From an uncultured Clostridia bacterium (GTDB taxonomy: Bacteria; Bacillota; Clostridia; Oscillospirales; Acutalibacteraceae), in assembly GCA_937898195.1 (NCBI GenBank), contig CALEJD010000112.1, positions 1-33,675 on the forward strand: 33,675 bases of DNA, given 5' to 3'. The position numbers and the translations under genes were made by a program. Positions within the stretch are counted from its first letter, which is position 1. Every line of letters starts with the position of its first letter. Below the pieces are notes generated by a model, which was not told the origin of the DNA, searched no databases, and saw only the letters and a program-made list of their open reading frames with translations. Positions 7,087-16,144 of this stretch are shown here, piece by piece.

Positions 7087-10000
7087 GTATTTTTTTCAAG
7101 TTTTACAGAAATTTCTTTTGAGAGTGCAAATGAGTATAAAGTTACATTAACTTCTTTTAAATCGAAGCATTGTTCTGCTGCCATTTTGTAAATTCTCATT
7201 TGCTCTTTATATCTGTTGATAATTTCTGTTTCGTCTGTTACCTTATCGGTTTTATAGTCGATAATCTCTCCCCTATCGCCATTGATAATAAGCCCGTCGA
7301 TTACACCTTGAACAACAATCTTTTCATCCTTTGCTATTTCAGGAAGATTTTCAATGGCAACTGTTGCGGGAACAGTCATTGCAAATTCTTGTTCTTTTAA
7401 GAATTTATCAGCAAAGCAAATTCGTTTATACATATCGCTCTGGAAGAACTTTTCAAGTTTCTTTGTGTCAACTGCATCTGCTTCTTCTTTTGTGAACTGT
7501 TCATTCTCGACTAACAATTCAAGTTCTTTCTTGACATCTTCACCAGCATTCTGCATATTGCAAAGTTCCATAAAACGATGCATCAACGAGCCACGCTGTG
7601 CAGGGGTTAGTTCGGCCTTACTCATAAACGCAGGTCTCTCACTTGCAAGATATTGAAGATTATCGTCTTTTTGCATTGATGATGCTGCATATTTAATTGG
7701 TATTTCTGACAAAGCAGAATATGGATATTCATAAGATAATTTATTTGAAATCTCTTTTAGAATATCTTTATCAATATCGAATGCTTTTTGTTCTTCTTCA
7801 GTTGCAACAACACTCTCGACATCATCAATAATTTCAAAGTCTATTTTAGGACTTTGCGGATTCTTTGTGCAATAAAGCAAGTTACTCATTTTTAGTGACG
7901 GATGATTAAGCATTGCTATTATAATCCATTGCATCATATTTGAGCACATTGACAATGGCACAGAAGAATCAACAAAGTTATCATAATAAGTATTATATAA
8001 ATCGGTTATCTTTTTCTCGGTATCGTGCATTGAACCCACAATATAAAGTTTTTCTTCTGCACGAGTCATTGCAACATATAAAACTCTGATTTGCTCGGCA
8101 AACTCTTCTTGTTGGTCATAAAGTTTTATTGCATTGACAGGAAGAGTTGTGAAATCTTTATGCTGTTTTGGGAAATAGCGGGATGTTGCAACGCCTAAAT
8201 GTCTATTGACTTTAACTTTGTTATAGTCTGTTCCGTTATTAGCAGAAGAACAATTTGCAATGAATACAACTGGGAATTCAAGACCTTTACTCTTATGAAT
8301 TGACATAATACGGACAACGTCGTCATTTTCAGTCAATTCATTTGCGCCTTCTAAATCCTTTTTGTTCTTACGGATTTTATCAAGATAACGAATAAAGCCT
8401 GAAAGTCCCGAACCACCCATTGCTTCATAGTTTTCTGCATAGTTAATGAGAAGTTCAAGGTTTAAAACTCTCTTTTCACCATTATCCATTGCGCCAACAA
8501 TTGAGTCATAAGCAGTCATTTCAAAAATGCGACGGATTAAACTGCCTATATCCATTGTTACTGACAATGTGCGAAGAATATAGAGCATATCTAAAAACTC
8601 TTTGACTTTTTGGTCTTTGTCGTATTGATTTTTTACAATATTATAAAGATTGCTCTTTCGGTCTTCGTTTCTGTATCTTGCCAAATCGTCTTCTGTAAAT
8701 GGGCAAAGTGGTGATAACATTACAGAAACTAACGGCACATCTTGCACTGGATTATCAATGATTTTGAGCATTGACACCATTGTTACAATTTCACGGCTTT
8801 CAAAGAATCCACCCTGTTTTGTAAAATGGGCAGGGATTCCCATTTCGCCAAAGACTCTTGCAACAACCTGTGCTTTATCTTTAACGGCTCTCATAAGAAT
8901 ACAGATATCACTATATTTTATTGGTCGTTCTGCACCTTTTTTACCTACAAGAGTTTTTGATGAAACGAGTTCATTGATTGTTGTGCCTATATGGTATGCT
9001 TCCTTTTCTAAATCTGAGCCCTTTGTTTTCTCTGTTTCAACAATGTGTACATATATGTTTGGTGAAACATCTTCACAATAATCTCCACCAAAATCAAGAC
9101 GCTCACTTTTTTTATAGTCGATACCACAAGTTTTTCTTGTCATAAGAAAATCAAAGAAAAAGTTGATGCCATCAACTATTCCCTTTCGACTTCTGAAATT
9201 CTTATCAAGGTTTATTGTTGCAGGATAATTTTTGCCGTCGTAAATCTCGAATGTATCTTTATAATTCAAAAAGATTTCAGGCATTGCCTGACGGAAACGA
9301 TAGATGCTCTGTTTCACATCACCAACCATAAATTTATTGGTATTATCTTTTGAAATGGCAGAAAACAAAGTGTCTTGAGCATCGTTTGTATCTTGAAATT
9401 CATCAATGAAAATCTCTTCAAAATTTTCTGACAATTCTTTTGCTAAATCAGTTTTCTTGTATGTTCCATCTTCGTTGAAATCAACGAGAATATTCAATGC
9501 AAAATGCAAAATATCAGAAAAATAATATGTATTATTCTCATTTTTACATTCTTCTAAGACTTCAATAAAACGTAAAACACAATTCTGAATATTTTTCATT
9601 ATTGGACGAAGATACTCTATATCTTCATAAAATTCTTTTTCTGTGCAAATTAAATATTTACCAATTTGTGCAAGATATTTTTTAATGCTATCTCGACGGC
9701 CTTTAAGCTCATCATAATAACAATCTTTTTCGTCTTTGGGCACAGTAGGAAATCTGTTAAGTTTTATTGATTCTGATAAAAATTTGATTTCATCCCATCT
9801 CTCTGGACTCTTTTTAATCAAGTTAATAATTGCGTCAAGAGAAGATATAATTGGAGTTAAATCATTTGTGAGCACACCTGATAAAGTTGAATTTTCAGGC
9901 GCATCGTCGATTATGTCTTGTGCCTTGATTTTTGTGTATTCAACAATTTCTGCCAAACGCTCTAATGAATACTTGCCCCATTTTGTTTCTTGAATAGGCA

Positions 10001-10607
10001 AATTTTTATAATAATCTGCAAAGGCGTTTTCTATCCACATTTCTGGATTTGGTGATGCGATTGCAAACTCATAAAGTGCGAGAATTGACTCAACAAGGCT
10101 TGTGTCAGATTTACCCGTTGTAAAAAGTTCTAAAAGTTCTTTTGTTTCTTCTTCGGAAAGTGAATAAAGCTCTTCTAAAACTTCTTCTGCAACTTCTCTT
10201 TTCAACATATCGTGATCAATATCAGAAAGCAAGGTATAGTCAGGGGCAATGCCCACCTGTTCAAAATTATCTTTTACCAACTGACCACAAAAACTATCCA
10301 TTGTTGAAATCTGGGCATTCGGCAAATACATTTTTTGCCTTTTAAGATATTGATTATTGGGTTGCTCTCTTATAAGTTCTGAAAGTCGCTTTGAAATTCT
10401 CTCTTTCATTTCAGATGCAGCAGCTTTTGTGAAAGTAACTATAAGAAGTTTTTCAATGTCAACGGGATGATTAGCATCAGTTATGCGCTTGATTACACGT
10501 TCAACTAAAACTGCAGTTTTGCCTGAGCCCGCAGCAGCAGAAACAAGAACTGTGCCATCACGTGATTCAATTGCTTGAGCTTGGGGTTTAGTCCACTCTC
10601 TGCTCAT
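7083..10607 (-). CDS. addA: ATP-dependent helicase/nuclease subunit AddA
   Basis: AddA is the UvrD-like 3'-5' helicase plus nuclease subunit of AddAB, which resects double-strand breaks to Chi-type sites and loads RecA. The 1174-residue protein starts with a Q-motif and Walker A (AAAGSGKT, residues 24-31). It continues with SF1 helicase motifs (FIDEFQDTN, GDVKQSIYRFR, MSIHKSKGLEFPVVF, VAMTRAEEKLY) and ends with the RecB-like nuclease motif (GVIDGL...IIDYKTDK, about 1115-1135). All catalytic motifs are present. The start is chosen at the ATG at 10607, eight bases after GAGG. An ATG at 10610 and a GTG at 10616, which lies inside the ribosome binding site, are in frame. The start lies within the 3' end of addB, so the two genes overlap and are coupled. 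Confidence 0.96.
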   Translation of the reverse strand: MSREWTKPQAQAIESRDGTVLVSAAAGSGKTAVLVERVIKRITDANHPVDIEKLLIVTFTKAAASEMKERISKRLSELIREQPNNQYLKRQKMYLPNAQISTMDSFCGQLVKDNFEQVGIAPDYTLLSDIDHDMLKREVAEEVLEELYSLSEEETKELLELFTTGKSDTSLVESILALYEFAIASPNPEMWIENAFADYYKNLPIQETKWGKYSLERLAEIVEYTKIKAQDIIDDAPENSTLSGVLTNDLTPIISSLDAIINLIKKSPERWDEIKFLSESIKLNRFPTVPKDEKDCYYDELKGRRDSIKKYLAQIGKYLICTEKEFYEDIEYLRPIMKNIQNCVLRFIEVLEECKNENNTYYFSDILHFALNILVDFNEDGTYKKTDLAKELSENFEEIFIDEFQDTNDAQDTLFSAISKDNTNKFMVGDVKQSIYRFRQAMPEIFLNYKDTFEIYDGKNYPATINLDKNFRSRKGIVDGINFFFDFLMTRKTCGIDYKKSERLDFGGDYCEDVSPNIYVHIVETEKTKGSDLEKEAYHIGTTINELVSSKTLVGKKGAERPIKYSDICILMRAVKDKAQVVARVFGEMGIPAHFTKQGGFFESREIVTMVSMLKIIDNPVQDVPLVSVMLSPLCPFTEDDLARYRNEDRKSNLYNIVKNQYDKDQKVKEFLDMLYILRTLSVTMDIGSLIRRIFEMTAYDSIVGAMDNGEKRVLNLELLINYAENYEAMGGSGLSGFIRYLDKIRKNKKDLEGANELTENDDVVRIMSIHKSKGLEFPVVFIANCSSANNGTDYNKVKVNRHLGVATSRYFPKQHKDFTTLPVNAIKLYDQQEEFAEQIRVLYVAMTRAEEKLYIVGSMHDTEKKITDLYNTYYDNFVDSSVPLSMCSNMMQWIIIAMLNHPSLKMSNLLYCTKNPQSPKIDFEIIDDVESVVATEEEQKAFDIDKDILKEISNKLSYEYPYSALSEIPIKYAASSMQKDDNLQYLASERPAFMSKAELTPAQRGSLMHRFMELCNMQNAGEDVKKELELLVENEQFTKEEADAVDTKKLEKFFQSDMYKRICFADKFLKEQEFAMTVPATVAIENLPEIAKDEKIVVQGVIDGLIINGDRGEIIDYKTDKVTDETEIINRYKEQMRIYKMAAEQCFDLKEVNVTLYSFALSKEISVKLEKNT

Positions 10608-13600
10608 CATCTTCACCTCTCAACATTGAAATTGCATCGTCAAATTTTGGAACTTCAAATTCGTTTATTGGGTCATCTTCTTCACGCTTGCATACATCTT
10701 TATATTGACACCAAGTGCAAGCATCCTTAATTGGCAAAGCAGAAATATTACCATCATGCAACTGATTTGCCATATTCTTAATAGAATCATTAACTCTATT
10801 TTTAAGTTTTGTGAGTGATTCAAGTGAAATGACCTTACCCTTTAACGCACCTGTTTTTTCGTCAAATTTAGCTGGAAGCAACACACCGTTATATTTGCTA
10901 TCCATTGCTTCAAAAACTTGCATATTATTAAGGATTACGCCATCCATACTGAGCTCACTGAATGTTGCATTCAGCACGGTGCTTTCGTCTGAATCTTTAT
11001 CTATTTTATCTGATGATATTTTTGGGTTTTTAGCTTGAAAATACAACACACCAGCAGGGATTATGTTGTCACCATAATAATCCTTGCCATTCTCCCAAAT
11101 AGCGAAAAGATAAATGAGCATCTGCATATTAAGTCCATAGAACACTTCGCCCAGTTTAAACTCTTTGTCACCTGTTTTATAGTCAACAACACGCAAGAAT
11201 GTGTTATCTTCAGTTTTATACATATCGACACGGTCAACACTGCCCACAACTCGCACTGTACCACCATTTTCGAGTTTTACTTCATAAGGGTTGATTGCGC
11301 CGTCGTGGTTAATGCTTAACTCAAAATCCACAGGGGTGAATTCACAAGCTTTAAATTCAACAATAAGTCTTATTAAAACCTTATAAGCAGTTTCTTTAAT
11401 AAGCTTTATTGTTCTTTCAAAGGTTGCAGATTTGTTTTCATATCCACCCATTTCGTCATTGATATATTCATCAATGATTGTTTCAATATGTTTGTTAATT
11501 TCATTATCAGTCATTTTGATGATTGTTGCTTTTTCATTATTGAACAAGAATTTTTCCATTACATAGTGAATGAGTGTACCTGATAAAGCAGCATCAATCT
11601 GTGCTTCTTTTCTAGGTTTTGCTTTTAAACCATATTCACAGAAATATTCAAACGGACATTTATAGAACTTCTCAATTCGAGAAGCAGACATATACATATT
11701 CTTGCCAAAAAATTCTGTTGCAAGATTTTTATCAAGGATTCTGAAATCTTTATTGTTTGCTCTACTGATTTTTAAAACTTCATTTTTACCGTTATTTTCG
11801 TTGAAATACTCTTTTAAAGTTTCGCCTAAAACTGAGCCGTTTACAGACTCACCTGCCAAAATAGAGAATGCAGAATCTCGACTTTCAATTCTATCAAGTT
11901 TTGAGTAATCATCAATTATATTACATTGGGGAAATATTTTGATTATATCAGTTACCATTTCAGATGGTGACAATGCAGATGAGTCACCACTCATTGATGA
12001 ATATGTAAGATAGAGTTTATCAGTTGCCAAAGTTGCGGCGTGATAAGCAATGAAGTCCTCACTGACACTGTTATATTCAAGGTTACTGATAATCTGCATT
12101 CCGTTATTTATAAGCTCACAACGTTCAAAGTCGTTTAACAAAACACCTGATGAACTTTCTGCAGGGAATACACCAGTATTTGCACCCATAAGGAAAACAA
12201 CTTTAGGTGCAGACGCACGAATTCTGTCAGCACCACCGATAATTACTTCGTCCATTCCGTTTGGAATTACGCCGATATTTTTAGACGCAACAAAAAGATT
12301 GAACAATTCAGAATATCGTTCAATAGAAATATCTGTATTGCCGATTGCAAAATAGAGCCCATCTAACACTTCGGTAACAATTTTCCATATTCTTGCTTGT
12401 TCAAGGGCTAATTCAAGTTCGTCACTATCTTTAAGTGTTTGTGTGAATGTTTTTAAGTTTTCGTCTATTTTATTATTTTGCAAGAATGTGAATAATGCTT
12501 TTGACATTGACTCGCCGTCAGAATCTTTCATCTGTTTTTTGAGCCAAGAAATTGGTGAAACTATTCTTTGACGAAGATTGTTTATACTTTCTAAAAGTTC
12601 GTTTGAATAGTCTGTTACCAATTCGCCGAAGCCATTTGGATTTTCTGTCCATTCTTCAAGCCAAACTGACGGACGGATTTTCCACATAAGGCAATAATCT
12701 TCTAAGAGTGCGATTTCTTCGACTGTGAAACCAAAAAGCTGAGTTTTTAAAAGTCTTAATATTCTTTCAGTTTCAAAGCCTTTCACAAGAATATCTAAAA
12801 GGCATTTCAAAAATACGATTAATGGTTGTGTGTCAACGGGTTGACGATTATCGTGGAAGCAATCAATATCATATTTTCTGAATGCTGATGCTAAATCTTT
12901 TTTATAATTTTCTTCGTGACGGACAATAACAGCAATATCGCGATAACGAAGATTTTCTTTACGAACAAGTTTTTTGATTTCTGATGCTACCACACTACAT
13001 TCATCAGTTTTTGTGCGACAAGGGATAACTGTGATTGCACTTGCATCTTCGTCATAGACATTATCATTATTTGCAAAGAAATTCTCTTCGAGAAAATTGA
13101 GTTCATCTTTTTTAAACTCTTTCTTTGCAAAAAGCACTTTTTCGGGTGCAATTTTTACACCAATTTTATTTGCGATTGCTTTAAGTTTTTTAATCTCAAC
13201 CGTAGAATTATAGAAAAGTTCATATCTTTGGTTGTTTTTAGATGTATCGCAACAGAATGTTACAAACACATCTTCTGCTTGGCGCATAATTTCACTTAAA
13301 ACGCTATATTCCTGACCTGAGAAGCCTGAGAAAGCATCAAAAAATACAACCTTATTCTTAAAATAATCAACTTCTGTCAACAAGTCAGCGAGCATATCAA
13401 GATGGAGTGTGCTATCATTGAATCTCTTTGACATCAAAGCATCATAGCAAGTGAATATAGAAGAAAGTTCAGAGATTTTTGAAGAGAAAGACACTTTGTT
13501 AACAGCTTCTGCACATTCTTCTAATTGTTCATTTGATATTTTACATTTCTTGATTTCACGGTGGAAATCGAGAATCTGATTTATAAGTTCAGGATGCTTT

Positions 13601-13932
13601 TTATAGCGACCAAACACATTGAGTTCATTTTCAAGGGCTTCGATTGCACGACTCATAAGTACTGCACGGACACCATCGTCAGCATTTTTTTTATCTAATT
13701 TGCCATATTGGGACAAAAGCCTTTCACCAAGTCGTGAAAAGCTTAAAATTTCAACATTATTTATTTTTTCGTTGCCTAAAAGTTCGAGCATTCCCCTTTC
13801 GGTTTCAAAAGAAAACTGCTCGGGTACAATAATAACGGCTTTGCCACTTATCTGTTTTGCAATTTCTGTTGCAAGGTTACGAATATATCGTGTTTTGCCA
13901 CTACCTGTACGCCCTGTGATAATGTTGAGCAT
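10588..13932 (-). CDS. addB: ATP-dependent nuclease subunit AddB
   Basis: AddB is the partner of AddA. It scans for the Chi-type sequence and carries the second RecB-like nuclease. This 1114-residue protein has an intact Walker A (GRTGSGKT, residues 7-14), a degenerate helicase-like core, and a nuclease domain with VDRVDMY...VVDYKTGDKEF (about 905-917). Cysteines near 756-764 (YKCPFEYFC) and 1065-1075 (CTWCQYKDVC) match the AddB 4Fe-4S cluster; the family uses one Cys from the first group and three from the second. The ATG at 13932 follows AAAAGGGG. Only 14 bases separate it from the GH27 gene upstream, so it is probably transcribed from the promoter at 15617. Confidence 0.96.
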   Translation of the reverse strand: MLNIITGRTGSGKTRYIRNLATEIAKQISGKAVIIVPEQFSFETERGMLELLGNEKINNVEILSFSRLGERLLSQYGKLDKKNADDGVRAVLMSRAIEALENELNVFGRYKKHPELINQILDFHREIKKCKISNEQLEECAEAVNKVSFSSKISELSSIFTCYDALMSKRFNDSTLHLDMLADLLTEVDYFKNKVVFFDAFSGFSGQEYSVLSEIMRQAEDVFVTFCCDTSKNNQRYELFYNSTVEIKKLKAIANKIGVKIAPEKVLFAKKEFKKDELNFLEENFFANNDNVYDEDASAITVIPCRTKTDECSVVASEIKKLVRKENLRYRDIAVIVRHEENYKKDLASAFRKYDIDCFHDNRQPVDTQPLIVFLKCLLDILVKGFETERILRLLKTQLFGFTVEEIALLEDYCLMWKIRPSVWLEEWTENPNGFGELVTDYSNELLESINNLRQRIVSPISWLKKQMKDSDGESMSKALFTFLQNNKIDENLKTFTQTLKDSDELELALEQARIWKIVTEVLDGLYFAIGNTDISIERYSELFNLFVASKNIGVIPNGMDEVIIGGADRIRASAPKVVFLMGANTGVFPAESSSGVLLNDFERCELINNGMQIISNLEYNSVSEDFIAYHAATLATDKLYLTYSSMSGDSSALSPSEMVTDIIKIFPQCNIIDDYSKLDRIESRDSAFSILAGESVNGSVLGETLKEYFNENNGKNEVLKISRANNKDFRILDKNLATEFFGKNMYMSASRIEKFYKCPFEYFCEYGLKAKPRKEAQIDAALSGTLIHYVMEKFLFNNEKATIIKMTDNEINKHIETIIDEYINDEMGGYENKSATFERTIKLIKETAYKVLIRLIVEFKACEFTPVDFELSINHDGAINPYEVKLENGGTVRVVGSVDRVDMYKTEDNTFLRVVDYKTGDKEFKLGEVFYGLNMQMLIYLFAIWENGKDYYGDNIIPAGVLYFQAKNPKISSDKIDKDSDESTVLNATFSELSMDGVILNNMQVFEAMDSKYNGVLLPAKFDEKTGALKGKVISLESLTKLKNRVNDSIKNMANQLHDGNISALPIKDACTWCQYKDVCKREEDDPINEFEVPKFDDAISMLRGEDDEQRVD

Positions 13933-13946
13933 ATTTTTTGCCCCTT

Positions 13947-15239
13947 TTATTTTAATTTGAAGAGTTTTGCACCGTGAGTATTAACTGTGCAAGTGAACTT
14001 ATCTGTTACTTTTTTTACATCTTCTTTTGCCCATAAATCACGAAGAATGTATTCACCTGTTAAATCATATTTTGATAAATCAACTGTGATTTCAGCATTT
14101 TCAGGTGACACATTGAACACGGCGATTAATGGTTTATTATCTGAAGAAATTGCATTCCAAATAATTGTGTTTTCATCACGATAAACTTGTTTACCACCAT
14201 GAGAATTTTGGTTCACATCAAGGACTTCTTCGTTAGTCATAAGAGAGAGAGTCCACTCGTCGTTATTTCGCATTTCGCCACCGAACATTAACGGTGAACG
14301 GAATATTGACCAAAGTGTCATCAATGTGATTTGTTCGTCTTTTGTAAATTGGGTGTATCTGTCTTGTGGTCCGTGACAAGTTCCATTTCTTGAAAGATTA
14401 CCAAGTGGGAGCATATCGCAATCAGGCCAACATCCCTCACTCACATAAGGTGCCCATTTTTCGCATTTGTCGAACATTTCATAGAGCTTATCCCACCAGT
14501 CCCAGAAGTCACCTGTAAGACGCCACATATTAGCATATTCACACAAATGGTCGGCTACTGATAATTCAGCAGGTCCAGGAGAAAGGCTTAAAACTATATC
14601 ACGACCTGTTTTGTCGATAGCTTTTCTTATCATTTCAACTTCTTCACGAGCTGAATATGGGTTATCCCATTTTCTGAATTCTGTAACGCAGATGTCATCT
14701 ACTTTAACAAAGTCAATGCCCCATTTTGCGTACATATCGAAAATACTGTCATAATAAGCCTGTGCACCATCGCAAGTGTACATACCGTACATATCTGTAT
14801 TCCAAGGGCAAACTGAAAAATGATGAGCAACCTGACGAGTTGTTTTATCCGTGCCTAAAATAGGGGTGTTCTGATGAACTGCCTGACGTGGAATACCACG
14901 CATTATATGAATACCGAATTTGAGCCCCATAGCGTGAATTTTGTCTGCAATAGGTTTAAAACCTTGTCCGTTTGCAGATGATGGAAAACGATTAACGGCT
15001 GGGATAAGTCGAGAATACTCGTCCATACAAAGTTCGGTGAAATTATTATAATCGTTATTTTTAGCTTTTGGCTCATACCATTGAATATCGCAGACAACAT
15101 ATTGCCAACCGTAATTTTTAAGGTATTTTGCCATATATTCTGCATTGCCTAAAAGCTGTTCTTCGTTAACGGCTGCACCATAGCAATCCCAACTATTCCA
15201 CCCCATTGGTGGTGTTTTTGCAAATTTGTTTTTATCCAT
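13947..15239 (-). CDS. Glycoside hydrolase family 27 (alpha-galactosidase-like)
   Basis: This 430-residue enzyme is a retaining GH27 (clan GH-D) glycosidase, for which alpha-galactosidase is the most common activity. The N terminus has the hallmark TPPMGWNSWDCYG. Aligning by eye with human alpha-galactosidase A, the nucleophile is D181 in FVKVDDIC and the acid/base is D244, four residues after the Arg of MWRLTGDFWDWW. A TIM barrel is followed by a C-terminal beta domain. No signal peptide is seen, so it acts in the cytoplasm on imported sugars. The ATG at 15239 has AAGGTG 8 bases upstream; an earlier TTG lies before that site. Oddly, it sits in the operon of addB and addA, with no sugar transporter or regulator nearby. 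Activity on alpha-GalNAc or beta-L-arabinopyranosides, also known in GH27, cannot be excluded. Confidence 0.88.
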   Translation of the reverse strand: MDKNKFAKTPPMGWNSWDCYGAAVNEEQLLGNAEYMAKYLKNYGWQYVVCDIQWYEPKAKNNDYNNFTELCMDEYSRLIPAVNRFPSSANGQGFKPIADKIHAMGLKFGIHIMRGIPRQAVHQNTPILGTDKTTRQVAHHFSVCPWNTDMYGMYTCDGAQAYYDSIFDMYAKWGIDFVKVDDICVTEFRKWDNPYSAREEVEMIRKAIDKTGRDIVLSLSPGPAELSVADHLCEYANMWRLTGDFWDWWDKLYEMFDKCEKWAPYVSEGCWPDCDMLPLGNLSRNGTCHGPQDRYTQFTKDEQITLMTLWSIFRSPLMFGGEMRNNDEWTLSLMTNEEVLDVNQNSHGGKQVYRDENTIIWNAISSDNKPLIAVFNVSPENAEITVDLSKYDLTGEYILRDLWAKEDVKKVTDKFTCTVNTHGAKLFKLK

Positions 15240-15249
15240 AAAAATCACC

Positions 15250-15588
15250 TTAATCAAAAATTACGCTCTTTTTCTTGCCTTTTTTATCGCGTGGATATTC
15301 ACGAATTCTAGTAATGTATTCGCAGTTTACAATATCGCACTGACCGTTGCTGTTTTCGACTTCAAGCCAACCCTCATTACAAGATTTGATTATGCCTGTT
15401 ATTTGAGACGAAGATATGCAAGTATAAATCAAACATTCTTTGCCAATGTATTTTTCAATAAGTGCTGTCATATTTGTCTTTCCCCTTTTCTTACGAAGAT
15501 GTTTACGAATTACATTAGTATTTCTTTCACGAATCATTATAACGAAAAGTATAAATAATATGAAATAAATATACCACATTGAATCCAT
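15250..15588 (-). CDS. Small membrane-anchored protein of unknown function
   Basis: This 112-residue protein begins MDSMWYIYFILFILFVIMI, one N-terminal membrane segment. A basic stretch follows (RKHLRKKRGK). The last part, of about 70 residues (MTALIEKYIGKECLIYT onward), is a compact beta-rich domain that looks like the small Sm/SH3-like modules found in Clostridia, ending in the basic tail RDKKGKKKSVIFD. I cannot assign a function. The start ATG at 15588 follows a perfect AGGAGGTG; a GTG inside that site is in frame and rejected. An internal start at MTALIEK would give a soluble form. It is first in the operon with the GH27 gene (10-base gap), addB and addA. Confidence 0.75.
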   Translation of the reverse strand: MDSMWYIYFILFILFVIMIRERNTNVIRKHLRKKRGKTNMTALIEKYIGKECLIYTCISSSQITGIIKSCNEGWLEVENSNGQCDIVNCEYITRIREYPRDKKGKKKSVIFD

Positions 15589-15616
15589 AAAACACACCTC
15601 CTAAATTCTTTAATAT

Positions 15617-15645
15617 ATTCTAACATTTTGTTGAGATTTTGTAAA
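15617..15645 (-). promoter_or_regulatory. Promoter of the GH27-addBA operon
   Basis: The minus strand has -35 TTTACA (15640-15645), a 17-base spacer and -10 TAGAAT (15617-15622), just upstream of the AGGAGG of the small membrane protein gene. Confidence 0.7.
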
Positions 15646-15723
15646 CAAAACAAAGTGTAAAAAAACGGACTTAGTGACGAATTTTAAGTGATATTTTTAT
15701 ATAGATTTTTTGTAAAAAAGTCC

Positions 15724-15752
15724 TTGACAACATTTATTATTTATGATAATAT
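15724..15752 (+). promoter_or_regulatory. Promoter of the tRNA-Ser pair
   Basis: The plus strand has -35 TTGACA (15724-15729), a 17-base spacer and -10 TAATAT (15747-15752). The tRNA begins 15 bases later. It diverges from the promoter at 15617-15645. Confidence 0.85.
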
Positions 15753-15767
15753 ATACAAGCCCAATAC

Positions 15768-15856
15768 GGAGAGATACCGAAGTGGTTATAACGGAACGGT
15801 CTTGAAAACCGTCGTACGGCAACGTACCGTGGGTTCGAATCCCACTCTCTCCGCCA
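15768..15856 (+). tRNA. tRNA-Ser (anticodon UGA)
   Basis: The acceptor stem GGAGAGA/TCTCTCC is closed by discriminator G and an encoded CCA (15854-15856). The anticodon stem ACGGT/ACCGT encloses the loop CTTGAAA, with anticodon TGA at 15803-15805. A long variable arm (CGTACGGCAACGTACC) marks it as a class II serine tRNA. The T arm contains GGTTCGAAT. It reads UCA and probably other UCN codons. Confidence 0.97.
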
Positions 15857-15858
15857 CT

Positions 15859-15890
15859 GCGGGTTGTATGTCAAATACAGCCCGCTTTTT
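15859..15890 (+). terminator. Terminator-like hairpin after tRNA-Ser(UGA)
   Basis: GCGGGTTGTAT pairs with ATACAGCCCGC (one wobble) around GTCAA, followed by TTTTTAATT. It lies between the two tRNAs. No separate promoter is seen for the second tRNA, so termination here is probably partial, or the hairpin helps processing. Confidence 0.75.
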
Positions 15891-15920
15891 AATTAAATAA
15901 CGCTTAAACACGTTACACTT

Positions 15921-16011
15921 GCAGAAGTACTCAAGTTGGTGACGAGGCGCCCCTGCTAAGGGCGTAGGCCGGGAAACCGGTGCGAGAGTTCGAGTCTCTC
16001 CTTCTGCGCCA
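15921..16011 (+). tRNA. tRNA-Ser (anticodon GCU)
   Basis: The acceptor stem GCAGAAG/CTTCTGC has discriminator G and an encoded CCA (16009-16011). The anticodon stem CGCCC/GGGCG encloses CTGCTAA, giving anticodon GCT for AGC/AGU serine codons. The long variable arm (TAGGCCGGGAAACCGGTGC) is typical of serine tRNAs. The T loop is GTTCGAGTC. Confidence 0.97.
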
Positions 16012-16054
16012 ATAAAACCCATACATCATTTGATGTGTGGGTTTTATTCATTTT
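16012..16054 (+). terminator. Terminator after tRNA-Ser(GCU)
   Basis: A 17-bp near-perfect stem (16012-16028 with 16031-16048 region; arms ATAAAACCCATACATCA and TGATGTGTGGGTTTTAT) has a two-base loop. A T-rich end (TTTTATTCATTTTAT) follows. Confidence 0.75.
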
Positions 16055-16106
16055 ATGAAGAGAGACGAGAACTCTTTCGTCCATGTGCGACGGTTTGCAA
16101 AATTAT

Positions 16107-16140
16107 AAAGGACAGTAGTTTTTGCCACTGTCCTTTTTTT
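16107..16140 (-). terminator. Bidirectional terminator between clpE and the tRNAs
   Basis: GGACAGT (16110-16116) pairs with ACTGTCC (16127-16133). The plus side is followed by TTTTTTT and the minus side by TTTATAATTTTG. It lies 5-38 bases past the clpE stop and separates converging transcripts. Confidence 0.8.
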
Positions 16141-16144
16141 GCCT

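Noticed and set aside
8650..9081. 143-residue plus-strand open frame opposite addA
   Set aside because: It is the antisense shadow of conserved AddA helicase sequence and lacks start signals.
15786..16022. Minus-strand frame with RVGFEPT-like peptide across the tRNAs
   Set aside because: This peptide is the well-known false translation of antisense tRNA T-arm sequence. The region is fully explained by the two tRNA-Ser genes.
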